This document shows, in pieces, positions 32,878 through 41,327 of a DNA stretch of 64,000 nt (position 1 is its first letter; each line of letters begins with the position of its first letter). The notes below the pieces were generated by a model. The model was not told where the DNA came from. It did not search any database and saw nothing but the letters and a program-made list of their open reading frames with translations. The stretch covers positions 101,316-165,315 of the IMG/VR virus record IMGVR_UViG_3300010157_000032; one strand, written 5' to 3'. A program made the position numbers and the translations under genes. Source of the DNA: a virus.

Positions 32878-34499
32878 TTAACTTCTCCCTCTAGCTCGTC
32901 TAGTTTAGACATTTGATCTTCAGAAAACTCTCCATCTTCTACTTCAATCTCTGCTGTGCTTGTTCCTACTTCTTCAAACAAATTAGTAAACATTGATTGT
33001 GAGTTTAGTGTTTTCTTACCTGTAGCACCTCGAGTTCCAATAATACTCATCCAGAATCTGCTGTATTCTTCTACCACAGCATCTGCGGTGCCCCGGTCAC
33101 TAGTTGCAAAGATAGCTTCGATTACATCTTTAAAATATAATCTATCAAACTTTTCTTGTACTAGCATATTAGGACAACTGCCTAAATCATATTGTCGATT
33201 AGCTTCTTGTACTGCGTTCACATGCATCCAAACATTATGACCCATCATAACAGCATAGGTAAAACTATCCCAACTTGTTCTATTACTGACTTTACCTAGT
33301 TTGTTAACGTCCGGCATTACTGTCCAGTGTGCGGGATTATACGGATCTAGGATTGTTCCGGGTGGAACATTTGGATTTGGAGTACCAGCGTTGTAGATAC
33401 AAATTTCATTCATAAGAACACCGTCCATAATTGGACTAGTTGTAAACTTAGGAAATATTTTATCCTGTATTACTGCGTCTTGGAAGAGTCTAGTATCTGT
33501 TGCGTATTTCTTGTCGTCAGCAGAAGCCTGCATACGGTAGACCCATTTTGTCCTATCGTCTGTTTCGACATTAGTATAGATTTGTCCGTTTGCTGTTGCA
33601 AGGAATGGACTTGCGCAGTCAAAAGAGATGGTAAAGTTTTCATTATGGTATTTCCTAACAGCACGTTGAATATCGGTTAAAAGAACTGCCCACTCTAACT
33701 TAGAGGTGCCTAGGAAGTGCATCCAATCATGTTGACCCTTTTCAAGGAGCCCATCGAATCGTAATGCCACTAATCTCTTTAGTACAAGGTGGATGTCACA
33801 CATATTCTGCCCACCCATACCCCAACCGTTAAATGCACGATCGCCGTATTGCGAGCGATCACAGTAACGTTTCATTCGTTGATACCAATCTTCGGCATCT
33901 GTATGCGTTTCACCTTGTAGTACGTTTAAGAACTTACAGTTACCATTGCGATTATTAACAAAGTAATCGTTATTGATATATGTGCCTTGCACAGCCTCTG
34001 CATATGAACTAATGCCAGTTGCCGCAACACCTGCTGGACTACGAGCAACCCAAGCTGGGATATCAAGACCCATGCCGTAGTCCATTAGTGTGTCCATCCA
34101 AGTAAGAACTTGCTGTCGCTTCTTCATAGCTTTAGGACAGTTAGGATCTTTCCAGTCGGCTGGCCAAACACCTTTACCAATCTGGAATCCGCCTGAGTCA
34201 CCTAATACCCAACTAGTACTACGATTACGATTTCGGAACATGTCCTCGCTTTCATCTTGTTTATTCAAATCAAGATTAGCATGGCCTGCCGAATATAAAC
34301 AGTGGTCATAATAAAATGCACCTTTATCTGGATCAAGATAGTTAAGACTTTCAACACCGTTTTTAAAACTTTTAGGAATACGTGTAGGATCTACGTAATT
34401 GCTATAGCGTTGTTTTCCGATAAAGGTGCTATAAAAGCCGCTAGTTGCTGGCAAGAATACAGCATAGTCGTTTTGTGTTGCGGTAAGATTTCTATTCAT
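32874..34499 (-). CDS. dpdA: DpdA-type DNA 7-deazaguanine transglycosylase (TGT-like)
   Basis: 541 residues. DpdA inserts a 7-deazaguanine base into DNA in place of guanine and is homologous to tRNA-guanine transglycosylase. VLGDSGGFQIGKG gives the first catalytic Asp (D101), GWGMGGQNMCD resembles the TGT substrate loop, and ISFDCASPFL gives the nucleophile candidate D294 in the FDCxxP context. The protein is longer than most TGTs and matches phage DpdA. The C-terminal tail is acidic (EIEVEDGEFSEDQ). It is one base from the preceding membrane gene and overlaps the halogenase start. Confidence 0.85.
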   Translation of the reverse strand: MNRNLTATQNDYAVFLPATSGFYSTFIGKQRYSNYVDPTRIPKSFKNGVESLNYLDPDKGAFYYDHCLYSAGHANLDLNKQDESEDMFRNRNRSTSWVLGDSGGFQIGKGVWPADWKDPNCPKAMKKRQQVLTWMDTLMDYGMGLDIPAWVARSPAGVAATGISSYAEAVQGTYINNDYFVNNRNGNCKFLNVLQGETHTDAEDWYQRMKRYCDRSQYGDRAFNGWGMGGQNMCDIHLVLKRLVALRFDGLLEKGQHDWMHFLGTSKLEWAVLLTDIQRAVRKYHNENFTISFDCASPFLATANGQIYTNVETDDRTKWVYRMQASADDKKYATDTRLFQDAVIQDKIFPKFTTSPIMDGVLMNEICIYNAGTPNPNVPPGTILDPYNPAHWTVMPDVNKLGKVSNRTSWDSFTYAVMMGHNVWMHVNAVQEANRQYDLGSCPNMLVQEKFDRLYFKDVIEAIFATSDRGTADAVVEEYSRFWMSIIGTRGATGKKTLNSQSMFTNLFEEVGTSTAEIEVEDGEFSEDQMSKLDELEGEVK

Positions 34500-34850
34500 T
34501 TAGATCCAATGTTGTACTAGAACCATAAGACTTAACCAAGCCCACATGGTATTGAAACCGACTAGCGTTGGTAATGACTTTTTACGACTAGCCCAAATAA
34601 GTGTTACACTAGTTAACAAGGTTAGGTAGTATAATTGCCAGATTTGAATTCCAAAGATTAAACCTGGAATGATAATGATTGCCTTGGCCAGCCAACTGAC
34701 AAATTCTACAGTATTGTAGCCAGTCCAATATTCTTTTGTAAACCACATCATATAGCAGTCACGCATATTTGCCCAACCGCTATGTGAGTAGCAAATTACC
34801 ATTAACACTAGCCATACACCTACAGCTAATAAAATTTGATCAGTAGTCAT
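34500..34850 (-). CDS. Multi-span membrane protein between gp45 and dpdA
   Basis: 116 residues with three or four hydrophobic stretches (ILLAVGVWLVLMVICYS, WLAKAIIIIPGLIFGI, LYYLTLLTSVTLIW, LVGFNTMWAWLSLMVLV). The ATG shares bases with the clamp stop (TAATG). Resembles small integral membrane proteins related to nicotinamide/nucleoside transport (PnuC-like topology), but no diagnostic motif is visible. It is not a typical holin. Function unknown. Confidence 0.6.
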   Translation of the reverse strand: MTTDQILLAVGVWLVLMVICYSHSGWANMRDCYMMWFTKEYWTGYNTVEFVSWLAKAIIIIPGLIFGIQIWQLYYLTLLTSVTLIWASRKKSLPTLVGFNTMWAWLSLMVLVQHWI

Positions 34851-35581
34851 TATTTGCTTAGTGCAGGTAAAATATAATTGTATTCAGCAACACCGCTGTC
34901 TACAGTAATTTGCATGGCACCTGAGTCCGAAATCTTCATAGTCAAATCTCCTGGCAATGCTAAAATACTTTGTACTTGTTGTACAGGCCATGACAATGTC
35001 TGACGCATTTTTCCAGTAATTCCAGATTGGAAAGTAAATGATCCAGCATGTGTGCTTGCATCGCCGAAACTAAACACTAGATCGCTGCCGTCAGTTTTAA
35101 CTTGGAAACTAGATTCTTCAGTATGAGCTGCCGCCTGGTATTTTAATTTTTGGATCGATGCGACTGTAGGTTGTACTTCGACATCCCAGCTAACACCTTT
35201 GAATTTGACGGTTTTAAGTTTTTCATTAATAACTTCGTTATTCATAAAACGATAATCGTTTTCAAAGTCACCGGTCGCATTTTGAAAATGCAAGCCTGTT
35301 GGAACTTCTTCACCGTTACGTTGTTGTTTAACAACTTTAATACCGGCGCCTTCTTTGTACTCCGGGCATTTCAAATGCAAATCTAATTTATTAAGTTGTG
35401 GCATTCCAAACACACCTTCGAAATTATCAACTGGGTTATGTGTTTTTGCACTGAAAATAACTGAACGGTCTTCAGCCATTGATTCAATTGCGGTTTCTTT
35501 GTCGCTGGCACTTACTTTAACTAAAGGCAGGAAGCCCAGGTTGTGTGTATGTGCTACTAGGTCTTGTAAAAAGTCTTTCAT
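34850..35581 (-). CDS. gp45: Sliding clamp gp45
   Basis: 243 residues from ATG 35581, with GGAG 6 nt upstream; the ATG at 35593 would sit almost at the predicted mRNA start and has no ribosome binding site. The sequence order (VFGMPQLNKLDLHLKCPEY, KFKGVSWDVEVQPTVASIQK and a final NYILPALSK) and length match gp45 clamps of environmental T4-like phages. It tethers gp43 to DNA and, in T4, also activates late transcription with gp33/gp55. A consensus promoter is directly upstream. Confidence 0.85.
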   Translation of the reverse strand: MKDFLQDLVAHTHNLGFLPLVKVSASDKETAIESMAEDRSVIFSAKTHNPVDNFEGVFGMPQLNKLDLHLKCPEYKEGAGIKVVKQQRNGEEVPTGLHFQNATGDFENDYRFMNNEVINEKLKTVKFKGVSWDVEVQPTVASIQKLKYQAAAHTEESSFQVKTDGSDLVFSFGDASTHAGSFTFQSGITGKMRQTLSWPVQQVQSILALPGDLTMKISDSGAMQITVDSGVAEYNYILPALSK

Positions 35582-35601
35582 ATGATTCTCCATGTTTAAT
35601 G

Positions 35602-35630
35602 ATTATACTTAGGTTTTTTGACTATGTCAA
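35602..35630 (-). promoter_or_regulatory. Consensus sigma70-type promoter for gp45
   Basis: Minus strand TTGACA (35625-35630), 17-bp spacer, TATAAT (35602-35607). The -35 starts a small inverted repeat TTGAC-ATA-GTCAA followed by a run of A. Predicted start near 35595, followed by GGAG and the ATG at 35581. Drives gp45, the membrane protein, dpdA and the halogenase. Confidence 0.85.
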
Positions 35631-35633
35631 TGT

Positions 35634-36407
35634 TTATTTTCTTATTTTGTTGTTGTATTTCACCACTTCTTCTACAACGGTTACAGGGGTATTTAGGTTT
35701 TTTGCATAATGTATGAAAGCATTTGTGTCTTTAGGAAAACACGCTCCGCCAAACCCAAACAATCCATCGGATCCAGGCACGTTCATATGGCTTAATCCAA
35801 TTCTAGTATCTGCAGAGACTAACTGTTTGACTAATTCATAGTCTGCACCGTTGGCCTGACATACTTCATAAATTTGATTAAAAAACGCTACCTTTGTACT
35901 TAAAAAACTATTAATTGAATATTTGATCATACTAGCTTCCGTAATACTACACGGGAGAAAGAATTCGCATTTTTTAAGAACAGATGAAAATAAGTTTTCC
36001 CAGAAACTATTGAAATCTTCTCCGCCGATAATCATATATTCTTGATTTAAGAAATCTTCATCAGCAGTTGCCGCACGTAGAAATTCTGGACTATAACAAA
36101 TATGATGATTAGGATAATCGACTAATATTTGAGATAGCTGATCCGGGGGTATAGTTGACTTAATTAAAACTGGTAAATTATCCGGCGTATTTTCTAATAC
36201 TGATCGTATCTGTGTGTCGTCACAACTACCGTTGGGCAAACTTGGTGTACCTACACATATGATAACACCTTCTCCTGTTTTGTAATCAGATACACTACTA
36301 GTGTTGATCTTTGGATCAACAATGTGAATAGTATGCTCAGCCGCCAATGCTAGACCAACCGCCTTACCTACAAATCCATAACCTGCAATTATAATTTCTT
36401 TTTTCAT
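35634..36407 (-). CDS. Truncated UDP-glucose/GDP-mannose dehydrogenase-like protein
   Basis: 257 residues from ATG 36407, two bases after the polymerase stop. NAD-binding IIAGYGFVGKAVG at the start, then YSPEFLRAATADEDF, catalytic Lys/Asn in MIKYSINSFLS and nucleophile Cys223 in GFGGACFPKDT. All catalytic positions of the first two domains are present, but the C-terminal UDP-sugar-binding domain of the family (normally 390-450 residues) is missing. The protein may act as a short form on a different substrate, or dimerise to complete the site. Nucleotide-sugar supply for glycosylation is a plausible role. Confidence 0.8.
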   Translation of the reverse strand: MKKEIIIAGYGFVGKAVGLALAAEHTIHIVDPKINTSSVSDYKTGEGVIICVGTPSLPNGSCDDTQIRSVLENTPDNLPVLIKSTIPPDQLSQILVDYPNHHICYSPEFLRAATADEDFLNQEYMIIGGEDFNSFWENLFSSVLKKCEFFLPCSITEASMIKYSINSFLSTKVAFFNQIYEVCQANGADYELVKQLVSADTRIGLSHMNVPGSDGLFGFGGACFPKDTNAFIHYAKNLNTPVTVVEEVVKYNNKIRK

Positions 36408-36408
36408 A

Positions 36409-39078
36409 TTAGAACTCAAATAAACTGTTAAATGTGTTTTTTTCTTCTGTACTACGGACATCCCATTTAAGTACACCGATAAGATTTTCTAGTTTTTTAT
36501 CTATAATGGCTTGTTCCATTTCAGTATGGTTAAAAGGCAAATCCTTAAACCATTGCGGCAATCTGAGCTCATCTACTGGATAAGCTACGCTTGTGAATCC
36601 CAAAGGATTGTCTTTAAGTTTGCAGACGATAACTTTTGCACCATCTGTAATAGCCATGCTATATTTGTCATCAAACATACGTTTAAGTGTGTTCCAATTA
36701 ATGCTTGCACGAACATGCCCGGGCATATTAGCCTTACCAGCCTTTACTTCCTTAGCCTGATATTCTGTAATGTTATTGGCACGTTTAGGACTACCTTTCT
36801 CCCAACCGGGACGAACTTTAAAACGTGTTCGGAATTCAGTGATGTGGGCTAGTACAGTATTTTCGTCAGCACCGGTTAGCACCAACTCAAGAACATCACT
36901 TAAAAAGTTTTGAATAAACTCAGGTGTATCACTACGCTTGAGATCCAGCCCCATGGCTTTGATCTTGCCAGGCTTGCCATCTACGTCTGCACGTTTGCCT
37001 TCTTTGTCATAATACAACACTGCATAGCGTTTCTTAGTAATAAACAGACCTTTAATTGCAACAATCTCACGACCAGCTTTGATAACTTCACCGCGTGACT
37101 TTGGCACATGGAATGTATCTAACATGAACTGTGGAAAGGTAGTATTAACTTCTTCACCAATCTGGTCATATAGCTGAACAACACTTTCTTTAGTCCAGGG
37201 AATAACTTTTGAATTGATATCTTTTTGCAGAGTTTTATAAGCACTAAAATAGCACGAGTCTGTATCACCGTAAATAATAGCCTTGCCCCTGTAGTCATAC
37301 TCGCCGGCCACAATCTCATTGACCTTGCCAGCCATGTGCTTGACAATTTGTCTGCCTGTCAGTGTGGTTGACTGCCCGATACGCTTGTCAAAGAATCTAC
37401 AGCCACTATTAAGAATAGCACCATACAAACTGTTCAAGTTAATCTTCTTGACCAACTGACGTTTGTCCCAATATTCTTCTTCAATCTTGTTGCCTGCCTT
37501 GATAGCATCTTTTAGTTTGGCCTGCATCTCCTTACGTTCGGCATACCAACGTTTGAGCAAGCCGGGGATAATGCCTTCTGTTTCGTGTGTAAAGATAGTA
37601 CCATTAGCACTTAACATCCACGGCTGATTGCTTTCAAATATAAGTCTATAGACTTCCGCGGCACTGAGCACATCACTATCACCGTTTTGCCAATCAATAG
37701 TAATGTCTGTGCCAATTTGTTGTTCCATTACGGCTGTATATTCTAGTGATCCGAAGATACCTTCCCATGCCGCCGCAAATGATTTACCTTTTCCAATTTG
37801 CGCTTCAATATAATCGTCAGTTAATGTCTGACGTAATTGTCCAACAATAGTTTCCGGACCCATATTCAATGCACGAATGGCTGATGGGTAAAGACTATTA
37901 ATATCTAGGGAACCAATCCAATCATGAATACCTTCTTTAGGGACAGCGACATACGCACCTGCGGCTCCTTCATTATCTTCTCGATCATCCATCTTAGTTC
38001 GATTGGGTACTTGGAATCCTCTTCGATGGGCTTCGTTGATAATTGCTTGCTCAGTTACAGCTACCGCACCCATTGTGGTCTGTAGCAACACAGTACACTC
38101 ATGTGCCAGTGTGTTGGCAAGATCCATAAACTTTAGTTTCTTGTCTAGATCGTCAAGCAGTTTACAGTCGTTACGGTTGTACTCAATGAACGTTTTAAAG
38201 TCATTGTTGTATAATTGGTCGAGCGTACCTTCATATTGTGTTTTACGTTGACCTAGTTCATATTCCGCGATGGCGTCAAGTCTATAACTGTGGCGTTCTT
38301 CATACGTATACTTACGGTACAGCTCAAGATAGTCTAAGTGAACGCGACCAATGTAGTCATAGGTTACACTATCACGACCAAACTTTTCATATTCTCTGCG
38401 TTTAGGAAATTGGTCAAATAAACAAAAACGTCGGGTATCTTCTTTGCTTAGTGCTTTAGTAACACGATTAGTTGTGTAGGGAATATCAAAACCTTCACTA
38501 TTCCACCCACTTAGTACATCAGCATCTTTAATCAAATCAAGAAAAACATCTAGCATTTCTGCTTCTGTTTTATAAAGCATTGTGTTAGGGAAGTCTTTAA
38601 CTTGCTCTAACGCTTCTTCCATGGTAATAGTCTTTGGAGGAACTGCTAGACATACCATGGTTTCCATCCACTGTAGGTAGACAGCAATCGCAGTAATTGG
38701 CATGAACGCATCGTCTGGACTTGCATAGCCACGCTCTGGATCAAAGTCTACCTCAATATCGAAAAACGCTACGTTTAGTTTAGGAGCATCTTGATTAATG
38801 TAGTTTTCGCTTAGGCAAACAAAGATGGGATTAATATCTGCTTCAAATAATTGCTTACCTGAATTAATTGCTTGTTCTTTGCGTAGTTCTTTTGTATTTT
38901 TACAGATAACCCTGTTAAGTGGGTCGCCGTAGATTGATTGATATTTGCCCTTGGGGTCTTTGTAGTAAAACGTGTGTTTGACAGGTATGTCACGGAACTC
39001 ACGCTCACCTTTCTTATTGCGTTCGACAACTTTAATAACATCGTTATTACGGTCAAACCATGCATCTACATAGCTCAT
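36409..39078 (-). CDS. gp43: Family B DNA polymerase gp43
   Basis: 889 residues, the usual length for T4-type replicative polymerase. The 3'-5' exonuclease has D107-I-E109, D198 (NSEGFD) and Y300...D304 (YNRND). The polymerase motifs are A SLDINSLYPS (390-399), B KKINLNSLYG (544-553), C IYGDTDSCY (602-610). All catalytic carboxylates are present. It probably copies the phage genome with gp45, gp44/62 and the other replisome parts. It has an ATAAATA-like motif 75 nt upstream and GGAG before the ATG. Confidence 0.97.
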   Translation of the reverse strand: MSYVDAWFDRNNDVIKVVERNKKGEREFRDIPVKHTFYYKDPKGKYQSIYGDPLNRVICKNTKELRKEQAINSGKQLFEADINPIFVCLSENYINQDAPKLNVAFFDIEVDFDPERGYASPDDAFMPITAIAVYLQWMETMVCLAVPPKTITMEEALEQVKDFPNTMLYKTEAEMLDVFLDLIKDADVLSGWNSEGFDIPYTTNRVTKALSKEDTRRFCLFDQFPKRREYEKFGRDSVTYDYIGRVHLDYLELYRKYTYEERHSYRLDAIAEYELGQRKTQYEGTLDQLYNNDFKTFIEYNRNDCKLLDDLDKKLKFMDLANTLAHECTVLLQTTMGAVAVTEQAIINEAHRRGFQVPNRTKMDDREDNEGAAGAYVAVPKEGIHDWIGSLDINSLYPSAIRALNMGPETIVGQLRQTLTDDYIEAQIGKGKSFAAAWEGIFGSLEYTAVMEQQIGTDITIDWQNGDSDVLSAAEVYRLIFESNQPWMLSANGTIFTHETEGIIPGLLKRWYAERKEMQAKLKDAIKAGNKIEEEYWDKRQLVKKINLNSLYGAILNSGCRFFDKRIGQSTTLTGRQIVKHMAGKVNEIVAGEYDYRGKAIIYGDTDSCYFSAYKTLQKDINSKVIPWTKESVVQLYDQIGEEVNTTFPQFMLDTFHVPKSRGEVIKAGREIVAIKGLFITKKRYAVLYYDKEGKRADVDGKPGKIKAMGLDLKRSDTPEFIQNFLSDVLELVLTGADENTVLAHITEFRTRFKVRPGWEKGSPKRANNITEYQAKEVKAGKANMPGHVRASINWNTLKRMFDDKYSMAITDGAKVIVCKLKDNPLGFTSVAYPVDELRLPQWFKDLPFNHTEMEQAIIDKKLENLIGVLKWDVRSTEEKNTFNSLFEF

Positions 39079-39152
39079 TAATTCTCCTTATGTCATTTTA
39101 GGCTGACAAATACCTAGTGTGCGGTTTATGGCCCGCCGACCCTCTATAGCAA

Positions 39153-39159
39153 TATTTAT
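39153..39159 (-). promoter_or_regulatory. Late-type promoter ATAAATA upstream of gp43
   Basis: Minus strand GATAAATATTGCTATAGAGG overlaps the stop of the dsbA-like gene. It lies 75 nt before the polymerase ATG in a gap of 80 nt. The rest of the gap holds GC-rich GGGTCGGCGGGCC; no clear hairpin function. Confidence 0.45.
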
Positions 39160-39416
39160 CAGATACGCTTAGTGATATCCAAAATTGCTTCAATCTCTTC
39201 CCAATCTTCATTGTAAGCCGCCCAATCGCCTTTGTGTGCAATCTTGATAGCTTTGTTAATGACACTTGGTTTGATCTGTAATTCTTCTGCTACTGCCTTA
39301 ACTGTTTCTTTCAATCCTTCTTGCAAGTCTTCAACTTCGCGTAGTACTGTGCTACCTTCACTAATCAAACGCTCGAGTTTTGCCTTTTCTTCTGCACCGT
39401 ATGAACGACCACCCAT
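39159..39416 (-). CDS. dsbA: DsbA-like double-stranded DNA-binding protein
   Basis: 85 residues. The order of helices (STVLREVEDLQEGLKETVKA, VAEELQIKPSVINKAIKIAH, KGDWAAYNEDWEEIEAIL) matches T4 DsbA (89 residues), a protein that binds dsDNA and favours late transcription. AGGAG precedes the ATG, and the gene has its own sigma70-type promoter, behind a strong hairpin terminator. Confidence comes from pattern and length. Confidence 0.75.
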   Translation of the reverse strand: MGGRSYGAEEKAKLERLISEGSTVLREVEDLQEGLKETVKAVAEELQIKPSVINKAIKIAHKGDWAAYNEDWEEIEAILDITKRI

Positions 39417-39442
39417 TGTAAATCTCCTAATGTATAAGCCTA

Positions 39443-39471
39443 TTATATACTAGTTATCCGGTAAATGCAAC
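39443..39471 (-). promoter_or_regulatory. Sigma70-type promoter for dsbA-gp43
   Basis: Minus strand TTGCAT (39466-39471), 17-bp spacer, TATAAT (39443-39448), predicted start near 39436, AGGAG and ATG at 39416. The spacer is followed upstream (39493-39519) by a hairpin terminator of the previous transcription unit. Confidence 0.75.
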
Positions 39472-39492
39472 CACTAAGAAATTTTAGAGGTG

Positions 39493-39519
39493 AAAATGGC
39501 AGAACTAGTCTGCCATTTT
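39493..39519 (-). terminator. Bidirectional-type hairpin terminator
   Basis: Perfect 11-bp stem AAAATGGCAGA / TCTGCCATTTT with a 5-base loop. The A/T ends supply a short T-run on both strands. It closes the 39.5-48 kb virion block and separates it from the dsbA-gp43 promoter 22 nt further on. Confidence 0.8.
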
Positions 39520-39532
39520 GTTGCATAACTAA

Positions 39533-41326
39533 TTACGGTGCTGGAGCCGGCGCCGCCTTTGGAAGTGAATCAATAGCAGTTTGTGCGGATTGTAATGCGG
39601 CGTTAATGCCGGCATCGTTGCCGTCATCTGGTAATTGAGCCATGATTTTTCTAATCTCGTCAACCATTGCTGTTTGTTCCGGTGTTGGTCCAACTGGCAC
39701 TACAGGAGCTACTGGTTTGTTTGGATCTACTACTGGTTTATTTGGATCAACTGGTTTATTTGGATCAACTGGTTTATTTGGATCAACTGGTTTATTTGGA
39801 TCAACTGATGGATCTGGACCTTGTCCTTTATTTGGAGTTAACGCAAGACCAGCGGCACCTCCTAATGCTGCCGCACCTAATGCAGTTTTAACTGGGTTCT
39901 TTGCAATTGCTGAACCTACGCCCATTCCTTTAAGTGCCGCATTTGAAGGAGCTCTTTCAGCGCCAGCTTTTGCCATTGCTTGCACCTGGGCAGGCGTATA
40001 CTTTGCTACTTTGTTTGCTCCACGGCCAGTAGTTTGCGCCGCTAATTTGTCAGCTGACTTTTGAAAGGCAGCTTTGTCTACAGTATTAGCTAATCCTGGT
40101 TGGCCTTTCAACCCCTTCCAAGCCGCACTACCAAAGTCTGCTATATCACCAAAGATACCTTCATCTAGTGTTAATGGTTTGTTCTTTACACTTTCCCAGA
40201 TGTGTTTTACTGTTGTAGTGTCTGTAACTAAGTCACCGTTGGTTCTATAAAAATTACCATCAGTGCCTAAGAAATATTCTTTGTCTAATGTTGACATAGC
40301 TTCTAACATTTCTAAACGATTGCGTAGACGAACAATAGACTCGGCAGCAGATTCTGCGGCAGGCATTGTGACTCCATATTGCTTCATAGCGGCTTGAGTC
40401 ATCGGACCCATTTTGCCATCAGCTTTAATCTTAGCACCTTTCTTGATTAGTTCATTTTGTACAGCAAATACTTTAGCATCTCCACCAGGTGGAACTGCAG
40501 GTTTACTATCAAACTCACCATGTTTGTAATCACGAGCTAAGTTGGCGGCATCTAATCCTAATGATGCGGCAGTGCCAATTCCTGGAACTAAACTAGCTAG
40601 ACCACTGGCACCAGCCATACCGGCACCTAACCAATCACCTTTCTTAGCGCGATTATACGCATCGGCAGCACCGAATGCTAAACCAACACCAGGGATAGCT
40701 TTGCCTAACATTTTACCAACACCTTTAGCGCCAGCGTATGTTGCGCCACCGACGGCAGCTTGTTGTGCTAGGCTTGCTTCGCTTTCAGTTTGATAACCAA
40801 AACTCTCAATCAATCTACGCGAGTTAAAAGATTCCTTAACGGCTGCAGGAGTTTTTAATGATGCTTGTAATTTTTGTACTAGATCTGCCAACTTAGTCAT
40901 GTTGGCTTGATTTTGCTCGTTACTGTTTAGTGTAGCATTAGTTCTATCGCTTTGTGTTTGTACATCCTTGTCGTACTTACCACCACTTACGCCAAACAGT
41001 CTACCAAGGAATGAACTCTTGTTTGCATTCTTAGGAACTAGACCTAAATTAGCTAATTTTTGGTCATCTTCTTTGCTAGCAGTAGTACTGATACGTGCTG
41101 TTGGCTGTCCGCCGTCGCTAGCCGGGTTTAATACAGCAGAAACATAGTTACCGCTTACTGGATCATACAATCCTGGCAAGCCGTTTTTCTCAGCCATCTG
41201 TTGTAGTGTAAGTGAACGAGCTTGTTCATTACTAGCACCTTGTACGGCAGCTTCTACATCTCGCAATCTAATACCTTCGGATAGTTCGATTGCATCTAGT
41301 TTGTTCATTAATTCACGAATGTTCAT
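39533..41326 (-). CDS. Large Ala/Gly-rich virion protein with PG-binding domain and VDPNKP repeats
   Basis: 597 residues from ATG 41326 (AAGGAAAATAAA precedes it). The N-terminus NIRELMNKLDAIELSEG resembles a capsid-targeting peptide with an LSE-G cleavage site. A Gly/Ala-rich hydrophobic region (GVGKMLGKAIPGVGLAFGAA, then DWLGAGMAGASGLASLVPGI) could interact with membranes. A PG_binding_1-like unit follows (VQNELIKKGAKIKADGKMGP, with AAMKQYGV), normally a peptidoglycan-binding domain. Near the C-terminus are six VDPNKP repeats. Taken together, an injected internal protein that crosses or opens the cell envelope is likely. Function is inferred. Confidence 0.6.
   Translation of the reverse strand: MNIRELMNKLDAIELSEGIRLRDVEAAVQGASNEQARSLTLQQMAEKNGLPGLYDPVSGNYVSAVLNPASDGGQPTARISTTASKEDDQKLANLGLVPKNANKSSFLGRLFGVSGGKYDKDVQTQSDRTNATLNSNEQNQANMTKLADLVQKLQASLKTPAAVKESFNSRRLIESFGYQTESEASLAQQAAVGGATYAGAKGVGKMLGKAIPGVGLAFGAADAYNRAKKGDWLGAGMAGASGLASLVPGIGTAASLGLDAANLARDYKHGEFDSKPAVPPGGDAKVFAVQNELIKKGAKIKADGKMGPMTQAAMKQYGVTMPAAESAAESIVRLRNRLEMLEAMSTLDKEYFLGTDGNFYRTNGDLVTDTTTVKHIWESVKNKPLTLDEGIFGDIADFGSAAWKGLKGQPGLANTVDKAAFQKSADKLAAQTTGRGANKVAKYTPAQVQAMAKAGAERAPSNAALKGMGVGSAIAKNPVKTALGAAALGGAAGLALTPNKGQGPDPSVDPNKPVDPNKPVDPNKPVDPNKPVVDPNKPVAPVVPVGPTPEQTAMVDEIRKIMAQLPDDGNDAGINAALQSAQTAIDSLPKAAPAPAP
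39735..39806 (+). repeat. 18-bp tandem repeat, four perfect copies
   Basis: GGTTTATTTGGATCAACT is repeated four times without change (39735, 39753, 39771, 39789), with a degenerate copy before it. It encodes the VDPNKP repeats of the overlapping gene. Near-perfect identity suggests recent slippage expansion and likely length variation between isolates. Confidence 0.95.
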
Positions 41327-41327
41327 T

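Noticed and set aside
34500-34850. Membrane protein as PnuC transporter or holin
   Set aside because: Topology is compatible, but length (116) and lack of PnuC signature residues do not support a specific call, and its early-type operon with gp45 and dpdA argues against a holin.
39735-39806. Regular 18-bp repeats as a CRISPR array
   Set aside because: The repeats are head-to-tail without spacers and encode VDPNKP in frame in the overlapping gene.
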